Assembly: GCF_004000885.1 (NCBI RefSeq)
Contig: NZ_BIMC01000003.1
Span: 248,001-312,000 of the forward strand
Length of the DNA stretch: 64,000 nt
Direction: 5' to 3'
DNA from: Paenibacillus glucanolyticus NBRC 15330
GTDB lineage: Bacteria > Bacillota > Bacilli > Paenibacillales > Paenibacillaceae
Under the pieces are notes generated by a model that was not told the DNA's origin, did not search any database, and saw only the letters and a program-made list of their open reading frames with translations. Shown in pieces: positions 36,920 through 46,196 of the stretch. Position 1 is the stretch's first letter, and every line of letters starts with the position of its first letter. The position numbers and the translations under genes were made by a program.

Positions 36920-39556
36920 ATGACCAGCCAAACTTTGGTGTTCTCAATGGATTCGCAGATGCTCGAGCGGATCGAGCAAAAATTCCGGGAGAAGGTCGTG
37001 TTTGCGGAAGGCCGCAAAGATAAGCTGTTCCATGTTTTTGGGCAGGAATTAACGGAAGAAGAGACTTGGGCCTTAAAATATTTGTTTGCCTACATGCCGG
37101 TGAACGATTTGGCCGACTATGACGGAGAGTTGTTCCTCAGCCATGTGCGCAGAACGCTGGACACCCGCAAGCGCGTCCCTTGGGGAGACCGCGTGCCGGA
37201 TCACTTGTTCCTGCATTTTGTGCTTCCCTACCGGGTCAATACGGAGAATATTGAGGATTACCGCGGTATTCTCTACAACGAATTGGCAGAACGGACAGCC
37301 AAGTTATCCATGGCAGACGCCATTCTCGAAACCAATTACTGGTGCCACGAGAAGGCAACTTACATCGGCAGCGATCTGCGTACGATATCGCCGCTGACTT
37401 TGATCCGCAATGCGCGCGGGCGCTGCGGCGAGGAGTCCACACTGGCGGTGGCCGCTCTTCGAAGCATTGGCATACCTGCGCGTCAGGTCTACACGCCGCG
37501 CTGGGCTCACTGCGACAGCAACCATGCCTGGGTAGAAGCTTGGGCGGACGGCCAGTGGTATTATATCGGGGCATGCGAGCCGGAAGCCCGCCTGAATCAA
37601 GGCTGGTTTAGTCCGCCGGCCCGCAGAGCGATGCTGATCAATACGAGGATTTTTGCCGATTATCCGGGACCGGAGGATGTCACGCTCTCCGAGAAGGGAT
37701 ATACGGAGATTAATTTGCTGGAGAACTATGCACCGGCTCGAACGATCCGTATACAGGTGAGGGATGTGCAGGGAGAACCTGTTGCCGGAGCAAGTGTCCG
37801 CTTTGAGCTGTACAATATGGCGGAATTTTATCCCATTGCCGAAATCAAGACCGATGAGCAAGGGGAGGCTGCTTTCAAGACAGGTTATGGCGATCTCTTG
37901 ATTCGTGCGGTCTACGGCGGCCTGTGGAATGAAACCCTCTTCAAGGCTCAGGACGGCGAGTGTGTTGAGCTTGTGCTGGACTCATCAGAGCAGCCGGCAG
38001 GGATTGTGGATTTCGATATGGTCCCTCCCCCGGAAGGAGAGGGGGAAGCGGCGATTGCGTTATCGGAGGAGAAGATCCGGGATCACAACCGCCGTCTTGA
38101 GGAAGGGGCTAAGACCCGGAGCGAATATGAGCGTACATTCCCGAGTGAGGAAGAGGCGTTCGCACTGGCTCATAAGGCTGAACTGCCTCCGGAGCGGGTG
38201 TGGGATATTCTGCGGAAGGCACGGGGCAACAGCCGCGAAGTCGCAGCTTTTCTGGAGGGGCGCTGCTCCAGTGAATACGGCGAGTGGCCGCTGCGGCTGC
38301 TGGAGTCGCTGAACGAGAAGGATTTGATCGATACCTGTCGGCAGACGCTGGATGATCATCTGATTGGCGCACTCTCGCAGCGCGGACAATGGGCAGAGGA
38401 TACGTTCGTGAAGTACATCCTGTGCCCGCGGGTTTCCTATGAAATGGTGGTTCCTTACCGAAGCTTGTTTCAGAATGCCTATTCAGCGGGCGAGGCGGCG
38501 GCATTCAGGGAGGAGCCTTCGAAGCTTGCCCGCCTTCTGGAACAGGGCTATACGCATTATGAGGATCTTCCCAACTTGAAGGGCAAAGGAAATCCGGCAG
38601 GGACCTACAGTCTGATGAAGGGGGATCTGCAGTCGCTTGATATTCTGTTTGTGGCTGTATGCCGCAGCTTGGGCATTCCGGCCCGATTGCATCCGAGCGA
38701 GCAGAAGCCGCAGTACTTGGTCGACGGAGGCTGGGAAGATGCCGTGTTCAGTCTCGGCTCGCCTCGCAATCAGGAGAGCTCCGGTTGGGGAATGCTGCAG
38801 CTCCTCAGAGATCCCGAGGCTTCACAGGATGCGCCGGCCGCATCCTATGCCGAGAACTTCTCGTTGGCCCGCCTGGAAGATGGCGTATATAAAACGCTGG
38901 TTTATCCGTATGGCAGCACCGATGTCTACGATGAGCCATACGAGGTTGAACCGGGAGCCTATCGCTTGACTACAGGCATCCGTCTGAAGGATGGAACCGT
39001 AAGCGTGCGCTTCCTTTACTTTACCGTGCGTGCCGGGGAGACCACGGAGGTTGTGCTGACTTATCGGGAGACGGTGGTCGATATCCCCGTGCTGGGCAAA
39101 CTGGCAACAGGCAGTGTACTGACCCGTCTGGATGGATCAGAGGTCGTACTGGAGGATCTTCTGGAATCGGCGGGTTCCATTGCTGCCTGGATTGAACCGG
39201 AGCGGGAGCCGACCAAACATCTGATTCGCGAGCTGAGCGAGCTGGCTGAATCGTTCGATCAGCTGGGAATGCCGATCGTGCTGGTGATCGGAGATGCGGA
39301 ATGGAACGTTTCCTTCGACCCTGCGGGTTATCCGAGGCTGCCGGTACGCACGGTTTTTGTGCGGGATTCCAGTTATGCCTCCTTGTCCGGTTTCATTCCG
39401 AAGCCCGCGGCTCACGAAGCTGGCTATCCTCATCTGTTCGTGCTGGATAGCCGGGATCAAATCCGTTATACGGCTTCCGGGTACAAGATCGGTACCGGGA
39501 AGGAAGCTCTGCAGATTGCAGCGGCGATATCTCAATTTTCGAATGGATCGGAGTGA
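36920..39556 (+). CDS. Large transglutaminase-fold protein, PNGase-like core
   Basis: About 878 residues, no signal peptide. Domains in order: a helical region; a transglutaminase-type core with Cys169 in ARGRCGEEST and His202 in SNHAWVEAW; a carboxypeptidase-regulatory-like beta-sandwich (~275-370); a helical linker; a second, degenerate transglutaminase-like unit near 555-615 (SLDILFVAVCRSLGIPARLH) lacking the Cys; another beta region; and a C-terminal thioredoxin-like fold without CxxC (~770-875). The GRCGE and CE elements resemble eukaryotic peptide:N-glycanase, although the triad Asp position holds Gly217 (IGACEPE). Together with fucosidases and GH18 enzymes, an amidase acting on glycosylated Asn or peptide is plausible but unproven. 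ATG 36920 has GGAGGGAG ten bases upstream. Confidence 0.85.
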   Translation: MTSQTLVFSMDSQMLERIEQKFREKVVFAEGRKDKLFHVFGQELTEEETWALKYLFAYMPVNDLADYDGELFLSHVRRTLDTRKRVPWGDRVPDHLFLHFVLPYRVNTENIEDYRGILYNELAERTAKLSMADAILETNYWCHEKATYIGSDLRTISPLTLIRNARGRCGEESTLAVAALRSIGIPARQVYTPRWAHCDSNHAWVEAWADGQWYYIGACEPEARLNQGWFSPPARRAMLINTRIFADYPGPEDVTLSEKGYTEINLLENYAPARTIRIQVRDVQGEPVAGASVRFELYNMAEFYPIAEIKTDEQGEAAFKTGYGDLLIRAVYGGLWNETLFKAQDGECVELVLDSSEQPAGIVDFDMVPPPEGEGEAAIALSEEKIRDHNRRLEEGAKTRSEYERTFPSEEEAFALAHKAELPPERVWDILRKARGNSREVAAFLEGRCSSEYGEWPLRLLESLNEKDLIDTCRQTLDDHLIGALSQRGQWAEDTFVKYILCPRVSYEMVVPYRSLFQNAYSAGEAAAFREEPSKLARLLEQGYTHYEDLPNLKGKGNPAGTYSLMKGDLQSLDILFVAVCRSLGIPARLHPSEQKPQYLVDGGWEDAVFSLGSPRNQESSGWGMLQLLRDPEASQDAPAASYAENFSLARLEDGVYKTLVYPYGSTDVYDEPYEVEPGAYRLTTGIRLKDGTVSVRFLYFTVRAGETTEVVLTYRETVVDIPVLGKLATGSVLTRLDGSEVVLEDLLESAGSIAAWIEPEREPTKHLIRELSELAESFDQLGMPIVLVIGDAEWNVSFDPAGYPRLPVRTVFVRDSSYASLSGFIPKPAAHEAGYPHLFVLDSRDQIRYTASGYKIGTGKEALQIAAAISQFSNGSE

Positions 39557-39561
39557 AGAGT

Positions 39562-40608
39562 ATGACGAACTATATTGCTGCAGGTTATGCCGTCGATGCT
39601 GTTCTTCCCGACATGGCGCATGAGGATCTGTTGAAGTTAACCCACCTGAACGTCGCCTTCGGCCACGTCAAGCATGGTGAGATCACGACCGAGCATTTGA
39701 AGAACGGCGAGGTTGTTCGGAACATTAAGCGGGATCACCCGCATCTTACGGTGCTGCTGTCCGTTGGAGGCTGGAGCGCCGGCGGTTTCTCCGAAGCCGC
39801 ATCCACCGAGGCAGGGAGGAACAGCATGGCCGCATCGGCCGTCCGGGTGCTGGAAGAATACCCTTTTGATGGGATCGATCTGGACTGGGAGTATCCTTGT
39901 TACGGTGAAGCCGGCATCGCCTCGAGTCCGGATGACAAACGGAATTTCACCTTGCTTCTCAAGGCGATTCGGGAGGCACTGGATGCCAAGGGATCCGGGG
40001 ATAGCCGCCATTATCTGCTTACAATTGCGGCAGGTGCAGACCAATACTACCTGGACGGTACAGAGATGGACGAGGTGCAGCGCTACCTCGACTTTGTCCA
40101 GTTGATGACCTATGATATGCGCGGCGGTTTTCAGGTTCTGACCGGTCATCATACGAATCTGTACACGTCGACCGGCGATCTGTTCCGAATCAGTACAGAT
40201 GCGTCTGTGAACCTGTTCGCTCGCGCGGGCGTCCCGAAGGAGAAGATGGTGATCGGTGCGGCATTCTACTCGCGGATCTGGGCTGAGGTTCCGGATCGAA
40301 ACCGCGGACTTCACCAAATGGCTGGCAGCACAGGCGGCTACGGTCCGGCCTTTGCCGAGCTGGACGCGAATTACATCAACAAGAACGGCTACGTTCGATA
40401 TTGGGACGAGGAAGCCTGTGCGCCGTACCTGTTTAACGGGTCCAGCCTGATTTCTTATGATGATGAAGAATCGATCCGGTGCAAATGCGATTATGTGAAG
40501 GATCAAGGCCTGGCCGGGATCATGTTCTGGGAATACGGCTGCGACCCGACTCGCCGCCTGCTGGGTGCAGTGCATCAAGGACTTCAAGGCATCCCTGCTG
40601 CAAAATAG
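39562..40608 (+). CDS. Cytoplasmic GH18 glycosidase, second copy
   Basis: About 348 residues; a paralogue of the 27943-28980 enzyme. It shares FDGIDLDWEYPCY with catalytic Glu110, TIAAGADQYY, LMTYDMRGGFQ, TGHHTNLYTSTGDLFRIS-type segments and GIMFWEYGCD. No signal peptide. ATG 39562 is chosen: GGAG lies about nine bases upstream, and the stop codon of the transglutaminase-fold gene lies five bases before it, so the two are translationally linked. It is the last gene of the operon, ending at the 40668 terminator. Confidence 0.9.
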   Translation: MTNYIAAGYAVDAVLPDMAHEDLLKLTHLNVAFGHVKHGEITTEHLKNGEVVRNIKRDHPHLTVLLSVGGWSAGGFSEAASTEAGRNSMAASAVRVLEEYPFDGIDLDWEYPCYGEAGIASSPDDKRNFTLLLKAIREALDAKGSGDSRHYLLTIAAGADQYYLDGTEMDEVQRYLDFVQLMTYDMRGGFQVLTGHHTNLYTSTGDLFRISTDASVNLFARAGVPKEKMVIGAAFYSRIWAEVPDRNRGLHQMAGSTGGYGPAFAELDANYINKNGYVRYWDEEACAPYLFNGSSLISYDDEESIRCKCDYVKDQGLAGIMFWEYGCDPTRRLLGAVHQGLQGIPAAK

Positions 40609-40667
40609 AAGGAGCTTGGCGTACGACGTAGTTTGGCTGGCTCGAAAAGTGACCGTTAAAATATACG

Positions 40668-40708
40668 AAAACCTCCCCTTAACTGTACGGCTAAGAGGAG
40701 GTTTTTGA
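40668..40708. terminator. Terminator at the end of the glycan operon
   Basis: AAAACCTCC pairs with GGAGGTTTT, with a further CTTA/TAAG inner pairing. It is usable on both strands. Confidence 0.85.
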
Positions 40709-40722
40709 TTTATTGGGCGAAT

Positions 40723-40881
40723 CGCTTACCCGATGGGATCTTCGTCGCCGTCGTTCGAAGCCGTTACCCGATGCGCTCTTCGTTGCTGTCGTTCGAAGCT
40801 GTTATCAGATGCACTCTCCATCGCGGTCGGCCGAACCCGTTACCCATCACCCGATACACTCCTCTTCGTCATCATCCGAGG
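40723..40881. repeat. Imperfect 38-bp tandem repeat, about four units
   Basis: Units begin near 40723, 40762, 40800 and 40838. Each has CGTTACCCGATG-like and CTCTTCGT/GTTCGAA-like blocks. The last unit runs into the 3' end of the AraC-type regulator gene and encodes its acidic SSDDDEEE tail. Confidence 0.7.
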
Positions 40882-43147
40882 AATCGGCCGAGCCGTTGGG
40901 ACTGTGCATCTTGCGGTATTGTCCGGGCGTATAACCCGTCTCTTTCTTGAATTTACGGATGAAGTTCGGTGTATCCAGGTAACCGACACGCGTGATGATA
41001 TCCTTTAACGGGTCGGTGGTATGCAGCAGCAGCCGGATGACCTCATCCATCCGTTTCTGCCAGATGTATTGAGTGAAATTCATGCCGATTTTCTCTTTAA
41101 AGGAGCGGCTGAAATACGATGAAGAGATGGTGAATTTGGATGAGATCGTGCCCAGGCTGAGGTCGTAATCCGTGAAATTGGCATCGATATAAGCAACGAT
41201 TTCGTCCATCAACGAGCTTTCTTCCGTCTCGCTCTTCGCCTCGACATGGGCGCAGATTTCGGCGGCCAGGCCTGCCAGTTTCTTCTCCAGATCCTCCAGC
41301 GAGTCGTAGGAGGTAACCCTTGGAAGCTGATGAACCACATGATGGATGCCAAGCTCCGAGGCCGTTTTTAGCATCGTATTCAGAATATCGAAGCAGATGC
41401 AGCGGAGCAGCGGTACGGACGGCATTTCCGCTTTCAGGTTATTCAGCGCGGTGGATACCATCTGAACCGCCACATCGTAACTGCCCTGTTTCAAGCTCTG
41501 AACCAGCTTCAGCAGTACATCCTTGGGAACCCAGAAGGAGGAATCCTGTGTGCCGGAACCGGAAAGGGCGTTGAAGAAGGTGCTGCTGCCCTGTCCGTGC
41601 AGCATGGACGACTCCAGAGCGGTCGACGCCTCGATGTAGGACTGATTCAGCTGCTCGGGATAACTGTAGCGGTTGCCTATCCCGATTGCGGGTGCAGCGC
41701 CGGTATGCTCTGCCGCCATCGATTGCAGTGCTTCGACGATGGGCTCCATACGGGCATTCAGACTGGCTTCATGCCCGGTTTCGGCATCAAACCCGACAAT
41801 AAGGGCCAGTTGATCTGGCTGTGGCAGCTCCACACCATAGGCATAGGCGGAAAACTCCGGCAGTTCCACATCGTTCATCAGCTGCATGACAGGTCTCCGC
41901 TCAGGGTTATCCCCGATGGGGAAGGCATGCGTTTCCCAGCCCATGGTCACCACAAAATAATGGGACCTGCTGAAGCGGATGCCGAGCTTCTCCGTAAACT
42001 CTGAGGGGAATTCTCCGGTATGACCATGCTTCAGCAGCATGAGCAGTATATGATTGCGAGCGTAGGGCTCCTGAAGATCCACGCGCTGGCTGTAATCGTG
42101 CAGCGTTTTCTTGATCCATTCCAGCTCGTTGCTGGATGTGGATGGTTCCGGGTTGTTCTTCAGTCGGATGAACTCCATCAGGTCTGATATCGGATGGTAT
42201 TGTCGCCGGGCCAGCATAATGGCCAGAATGGTGCCCATCACCACCACGAAGGAGAACACCAGAATAATAAAGGTGCGAATATGGACGATCCGGCTGAAAA
42301 ACTGGTTGCTCGGCATCGCGGTTACATAAGTCCAGCCAGCTTCAGATTTGACGGATACCACCGAATGCGGTTCTTGATTTAGTGAGAGGCTGTGCGTGCC
42401 GGGCTCAAGCGCAAACAACGCATTGACTTCCTCTTCGGTAATGGTTTCCCCTTTGTAATTGGCGGCCAGCACCTGCCCGTAATTATCGAAGATATAAGTC
42501 ATCCCATGGTAGTCGCTGAGAATGGAATCAATCAATCCGGTGAGGTTGGATTCGTGAATCAAGTACATGACGGTTCCGTGGGCGGGCGTGTTGTTAGGTG
42601 CAATCGGTACAAGGTAGGCCAGCATGGAATTCTGGATTTTGGTGCCTTGCACGACCTGCTCCGCCGGGCGCATGGTGGGGAATTGCACGTTATTCAGATC
42701 GCGGACCATGTCCGCTTCGTTCCAGGTATTGAATTTGTAGCGGCCTGTGAATACATCCAGGTTCTCGAAGCCCTGAGAGGAGTAGATGCTATCATCTCCG
42801 CGGAAGAACAGGAATAGTTCATCGATAATGGAACTGTTGGCTTTGTATTTGACCAGGGCTCCAATCGATTCCCGGCTGTAGTAGGGATGGTGGGTCCAAT
42901 ACCGCGTTAACTGCTCGTCATAGGCAATGCGAAAGGCGATGTCCTGCAATTCTTTCATGCGGTCATCAATGACGGTTTTTGCCTGGGTCAGCTGATTGAC
43001 ATTGGTTTGTTCGATCTCTGATCGGAGGGTATTGACGGCATTATGATAAATAATGATGGTTAATATAACAAGAGGTATAAGGAAAATGGAGATATAGGAC
43101 AGCGTGTATTTAAGCAGAAGCTTGGACTTGAAGTGATTCCATTTCAT
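40847..43147 (-). CDS. Membrane-anchored AraC-family regulator
   Basis: 766-residue regulator with an N-terminal helix (about 14-36), a large extracellular Cache-like region to about residue 285, a second helix (TFIILVFSFVVVMGTILAIM), and two C-terminal AraC helix-turn-helix motifs (LGTISSKFTISSSYFSRSFKE, then IITRVGYLDTPNFIRKFKKETG). Such one-component membrane regulators are common in Paenibacillus and activate adjacent LplABC-type operons. ATG 43147 follows GGGGGGT; the longer frame from 43195 is less likely. The acidic C-terminal tail lies in repeat DNA. It probably activates the 29412 operon. Confidence 0.9.
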   Translation of the reverse strand: MKWNHFKSKLLLKYTLSYISIFLIPLVILTIIIYHNAVNTLRSEIEQTNVNQLTQAKTVIDDRMKELQDIAFRIAYDEQLTRYWTHHPYYSRESIGALVKYKANSSIIDELFLFFRGDDSIYSSQGFENLDVFTGRYKFNTWNEADMVRDLNNVQFPTMRPAEQVVQGTKIQNSMLAYLVPIAPNNTPAHGTVMYLIHESNLTGLIDSILSDYHGMTYIFDNYGQVLAANYKGETITEEEVNALFALEPGTHSLSLNQEPHSVVSVKSEAGWTYVTAMPSNQFFSRIVHIRTFIILVFSFVVVMGTILAIMLARRQYHPISDLMEFIRLKNNPEPSTSSNELEWIKKTLHDYSQRVDLQEPYARNHILLMLLKHGHTGEFPSEFTEKLGIRFSRSHYFVVTMGWETHAFPIGDNPERRPVMQLMNDVELPEFSAYAYGVELPQPDQLALIVGFDAETGHEASLNARMEPIVEALQSMAAEHTGAAPAIGIGNRYSYPEQLNQSYIEASTALESSMLHGQGSSTFFNALSGSGTQDSSFWVPKDVLLKLVQSLKQGSYDVAVQMVSTALNNLKAEMPSVPLLRCICFDILNTMLKTASELGIHHVVHQLPRVTSYDSLEDLEKKLAGLAAEICAHVEAKSETEESSLMDEIVAYIDANFTDYDLSLGTISSKFTISSSYFSRSFKEKIGMNFTQYIWQKRMDEVIRLLLHTTDPLKDIITRVGYLDTPNFIRKFKKETGYTPGQYRKMHSPNGSADSSDDDEEECIG

Positions 43148-43249
43148 ATCTGCAACCCCCCGTATTTTAAACAGCAGCAGCGATAGCGCTCTCATAAAGA
43201 CAGCGAAGCTATTGCCATAGTGCCAAGCCGCTAGATGTTCCTACTAAAA

Positions 43250-43278
43250 ATACTAGGAGAACTTCTCTAATAAATCAA
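43250..43278 (-). promoter_or_regulatory. Promoter of the membrane AraC gene
   Basis: TTGATT and TAGTAT are separated by 17 bases on the minus strand. A GAGAAGTTCTC dyad lies in the spacer and could bind a regulator. Confidence 0.5.
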
Positions 43279-43413
43279 TGGATCAATGCTAAATTTCAGA
43301 GGAATCATGCCAAAAGTCTCAGACCAGGTACGGATGCACATGAGCATTCGGATGTACCTTACAGAAGCAGCTAGGGGTGGAATCCGAGGACATCTGTCAG
43401 ACATATCATTGCC

Positions 43414-43445
43414 AAAAAAACCGGAGCCGTCCATGGCTCCGGTTG
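43414..43445 (-). terminator. Terminator of the amidase gene
   Basis: AACCGGAGCC pairs with GGCTCCGGTT, followed by T7 on the minus strand. Confidence 0.88.
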
Positions 43446-43473
43446 GTCTGTATAAGCTTGATATAGACAGCGA

Positions 43474-45051
43474 TTAAGGTTTTGCGAGAAGCGTTGGTGC
43501 AACGCGGTGCTTCGTTGCCTGTTCATAGTCGTAGGCCAATCCGAGCAGATCGGCCTCGCTCCACATTTTGCCGACAAAAGCGATGGCAAACGGGGAGCCG
43601 CTCTTATAATATCCTGCAGGTACTGTAACCAGAGGAACCCCCGCAATGTTAATCTCGGGAACGGTGGTATCCGCGATTTTGTCTTCGCTGTGAAGAAGCG
43701 GCGTTTCTTTGTACATTTGAGGAAATACGAGTGCGTCCAAGCGATGTTGATCCATTACACCGTTAAAAATATGAAGATACTTTGTTCTGGCCTCTGTGAA
43801 TTTGGATAAATCGGGAATGGCATCTGGATTTTTCAGGGCTTCCTCGTATTTAGCGAGTGCCGAAGGGGTCTCGCCGGTCTTCTTGATCAGTTCGTGAACT
43901 GATTTAATTGCTGCATTTGGCCCTAAACGCTTTAGATACTGTTCCATGTCATACACGATCGATTCAATGCCAATGGAGCCGGCCGATTTGGCGAATTCGG
44001 CAAATTCCGTATCGGCAAATGGATCGGTAACCACGATGGCCCCCTGGCTCTCCAGCTCCTTCACGGCACGGTCATACAGCTGCTGCGTTTCCGCTGTCAG
44101 TTCCTCGCCGAGCCATCCCGGTCCATAGAGACCGATGCGCTTGTTCTTGAGCGCGAGCGAGTTGAGCTTGGATGTGTAGCCTTTGCGGGGGATGTTGCCG
44201 ATCGAGGCCACGGTCTTGGCATCTTCGGCCGTGTAGCCGGCAATGACGTCCAGCATCACGGCTGCATCATGGACCGTTCGGGCATGCGGACCGACAACGT
44301 CCCTGGTGCTTCCGGCGAGAGGAACAACTCCGGCATTTGGCACCAATCCGAAGGTTGGCTTGATGCCAACCAGCGCTTGGGCCGCCGCCGGATTCTGGAT
44401 CGATCCGCCGGTTTCCTCCGCAATGCCGAGCACGGCAAAATTGCCCGAGATGGACATGGCTGTGCCGGAACTGCTGGCGCCCGGCACCAGCTTCCGGTCT
44501 ACGGCATTATAGGTGTCGCCAGCCCAGCTGGAGCTGGCGCGCGTGCCGTCGGAGCTGAATGCCGGGATATTGGTCTTGCCCAATATAATCGCACCGGCTG
44601 CTTTCAGCCGGGCAACGACAGGGGCATCCTTCTCCGGAATCAGCTCGATCCCTCCGAGCTCTTTGCTGAGCGGAGCCCAGCCGAAGGTGGACGGAAAGCC
44701 GGCGACGTCAACGGCTTCCTTAATGACAATCGGAACACCGGCAAGGGGGCCGAGCTTCTCGCCAGCCGTCCGGCGGCGGTCAATCTCGCGAGCTTCCTGG
44801 AGCGCATTGACATTCATCATGGTAAACGCATTGTAATTGGATTCATAGATGTTGATGCGGTCAAGGTATGCCTTCACGATCTCTTCGGTCTTGAACGCTC
44901 CTGCGGCGTAACCCTGCTCTAGTTCCTTCAATGTAATTTCCTCATAGGTAAACCGCTCGGCCGCCGCCGCGGTAATGTTGTTCATCACCAATCCAAGCAG
45001 AAGTGTCATGGTCATCGCGCGTTTGAACAGCTTGGTTTGTTTTCTTAACAT
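43474..45051 (-). CDS. Secreted amidase-signature hydrolase
   Basis: 525-residue amidase-signature enzyme. A signal peptide covers about residues 1-31, ending in ITAAAAERF. The Ser-cisSer-Lys triad is complete: Lys111 in VPIVIKEAVD, the cis-Ser in PGASSSGTA (about 194-195), and nucleophile Ser217 in EETGGSIQNP. It is not part of the GatCAB complex, since it is secreted and alone. The substrate is some amide outside the cell. ATG 45051 is preferred over TTG 45054 and has GGGGG upstream. A palindrome and a leader-like reading frame precede it. Confidence 0.9.
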   Translation of the reverse strand: MLRKQTKLFKRAMTMTLLLGLVMNNITAAAAERFTYEEITLKELEQGYAAGAFKTEEIVKAYLDRINIYESNYNAFTMMNVNALQEAREIDRRRTAGEKLGPLAGVPIVIKEAVDVAGFPSTFGWAPLSKELGGIELIPEKDAPVVARLKAAGAIILGKTNIPAFSSDGTRASSSWAGDTYNAVDRKLVPGASSSGTAMSISGNFAVLGIAEETGGSIQNPAAAQALVGIKPTFGLVPNAGVVPLAGSTRDVVGPHARTVHDAAVMLDVIAGYTAEDAKTVASIGNIPRKGYTSKLNSLALKNKRIGLYGPGWLGEELTAETQQLYDRAVKELESQGAIVVTDPFADTEFAEFAKSAGSIGIESIVYDMEQYLKRLGPNAAIKSVHELIKKTGETPSALAKYEEALKNPDAIPDLSKFTEARTKYLHIFNGVMDQHRLDALVFPQMYKETPLLHSEDKIADTTVPEINIAGVPLVTVPAGYYKSGSPFAIAFVGKMWSEADLLGLAYDYEQATKHRVAPTLLAKP

Positions 45052-45128
45052 CAATGGCTTCCCCCATTCGTAGTTTTTTTCGCATCTCCCGTTCGATCGT
45101 AGGTGACTCGGAAAAATGGAACATATCG

Positions 45129-45176
45129 CATATGTTATTATTCATAACATATGTTAATGATCCAGACTCTCGCCAC
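45129..45176 (-). promoter_or_regulatory. Leader-like reading frame and palindrome upstream of the amidase
   Basis: A perfect AGGAGGTG at 45184-45191 stands nine bases (from AGGAGG) before GTG 45176, which opens a 12-codon frame (MARVWIINICYE) that stops at 45138. The stop lies inside a perfect inverted repeat, CATATGTTAT/ATAACATATG (45129-45153, five-base loop). It could be a leader peptide with attenuator, or simply an operator. Confidence 0.4.
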
Positions 45177-45300
45177 TCGTTTTCACCTCCTGTATCTAAC
45201 ATAATAATGACAATAAAGTAGATAATTCCTTTATTACTAAGTAAAGCTAATGCAATTTCTTGAAGGTGTCAATCATTTTAGAGCAAATTCAGTATAAATT

Positions 45301-45319
45301 ATGTAAGATAATCTTACAT
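45301..45319. promoter_or_regulatory. Palindrome between tatC terminator and amidase leader
   Basis: ATGTAAGAT and ATCTTACAT are perfect inverted arms with a single-base centre. There is no T run, so a protein-binding site is more likely than a terminator. Confidence 0.4.
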
Positions 45320-45329
45320 TTGGTTCATA

Positions 45330-45384
45330 AAAAAGAACCCGTGAATATGACACCCTATTCGCATAGGCGTCTGTTCACGGGTTA
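45330..45384 (-). terminator. Terminator of the phoX-tatA-tatC operon
   Basis: AACCCGTGAA pairs with TTCACGGGTT, with an inner CCTAT/ATAGG stem. A T-rich tail follows on the minus strand. Confidence 0.85.
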
Positions 45385-45422
45385 TAAAAGGTTCCGTCCT
45401 ATTTCGGGGGAAACGAACGGTT

Positions 45423-46196
45423 TTAGGATATGCTGCCTTCCGCTTGCGACAGCAGCTGCTGCTTCCGGTAGATGAGTTTGGAGATAGAAACGCTGATCTC
45501 GTACAGCAGGAACAGCGGAACGATCACAATCAGGTCGGACATGATATCCGGCGGTGTGATGGTGACAGCTACGATACAGAGCAGGAAGTAGGCCGATTTA
45601 CGTATTTTGGCCAGACGATGCGGATTCACGATGCCAAGCTTTGTCAGAAATACGACGATTGCGGGCATTTCGAACAGGAATCCGAACGGAACGGTCATAT
45701 GAATCATGAACGTAAAATACTTTTGCGCCGTGTACATGGTCTGGAATTGTCCCTCGGCCATACGTTGCATGAACTGGAGCACCATGGGAAAGAGCACAAA
45801 GTATCCAAAGCATATGCCTGCAATAAATAACAGGCTGATTACGGGAATGAGCTGCATGGCAGAGCGGTGTGTCCCATCAGGCAATGCCGGCTGCACGAAC
45901 CGCCATATTTGATAAGCGGCAATCGGAAGTGTAACGGTAACGGCAACCACACCGGCAATGATCATATACACCCACATTACCTCGGAGGGACCAAGCAGAA
46001 CGAGCTGCTCGTCCATGCCTCGTACCAGCCAATGGTAGATCTTCTCAACATAGATGAAGGCGGCCGTCATCGCTACGAGAAACGCAATCAGCGTGCGGAT
46101 CAGGCGCTTCCGCATTTCTTCCAGATGCTCGACCGCGCTCTGGTCGTTTGGATCAGCTGTGCTGCTTACTGGCTGCTGCCGTAGTTTGCGTAGCAT
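45423..46196 (-). CDS. tatC: Sec-independent protein translocase TatC
   Basis: 257-residue receptor subunit of the twin-arginine translocase with six helices. The conserved [14 protein letters not shown]-terminal amphipathic segment and the [13 protein letters not shown] and [13 protein letters not shown] family segments are visible. ATG 46196 lies inside the tatA gene, a 44-base overlap that implies translational coupling. The frame open to 46217 is less likely. Confidence 0.94.
   Translation of the reverse strand: MLRKLRQQPVSSTADPNDQSAVEHLEEMRKRLIRTLIAFLVAMTAAFIYVEKIYHWLVRGMDEQLVLLGPSEVMWVYMIIAGVVAVTVTLPIAAYQIWRFVQPALPDGTHRSAMQLIPVISLLFIAGICFGYFVLFPMVLQFMQRMAEGQFQTMYTAQKYFTFMIHMTVPFGFLFEMPAIVVFLTKLGIVNPHRLAKIRKSAYFLLCIVAVTITPPDIMSDLIVIVPLFLLYEISVSISKLIYRKQQLLSQAEGSIS

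Noticed and set aside
39637..40587. Minus-strand 316-codon frame opposite the second GH18 gene
   Set aside because: No ribosome binding site or family pattern, and the sense gene has a full catalytic motif.
44942..45202. 86-codon frame over the amidase 5' end
   Set aside because: Most of it overlaps the amidase signal peptide region in another frame; the 12-codon leader with a consensus ribosome binding site is a better reading.
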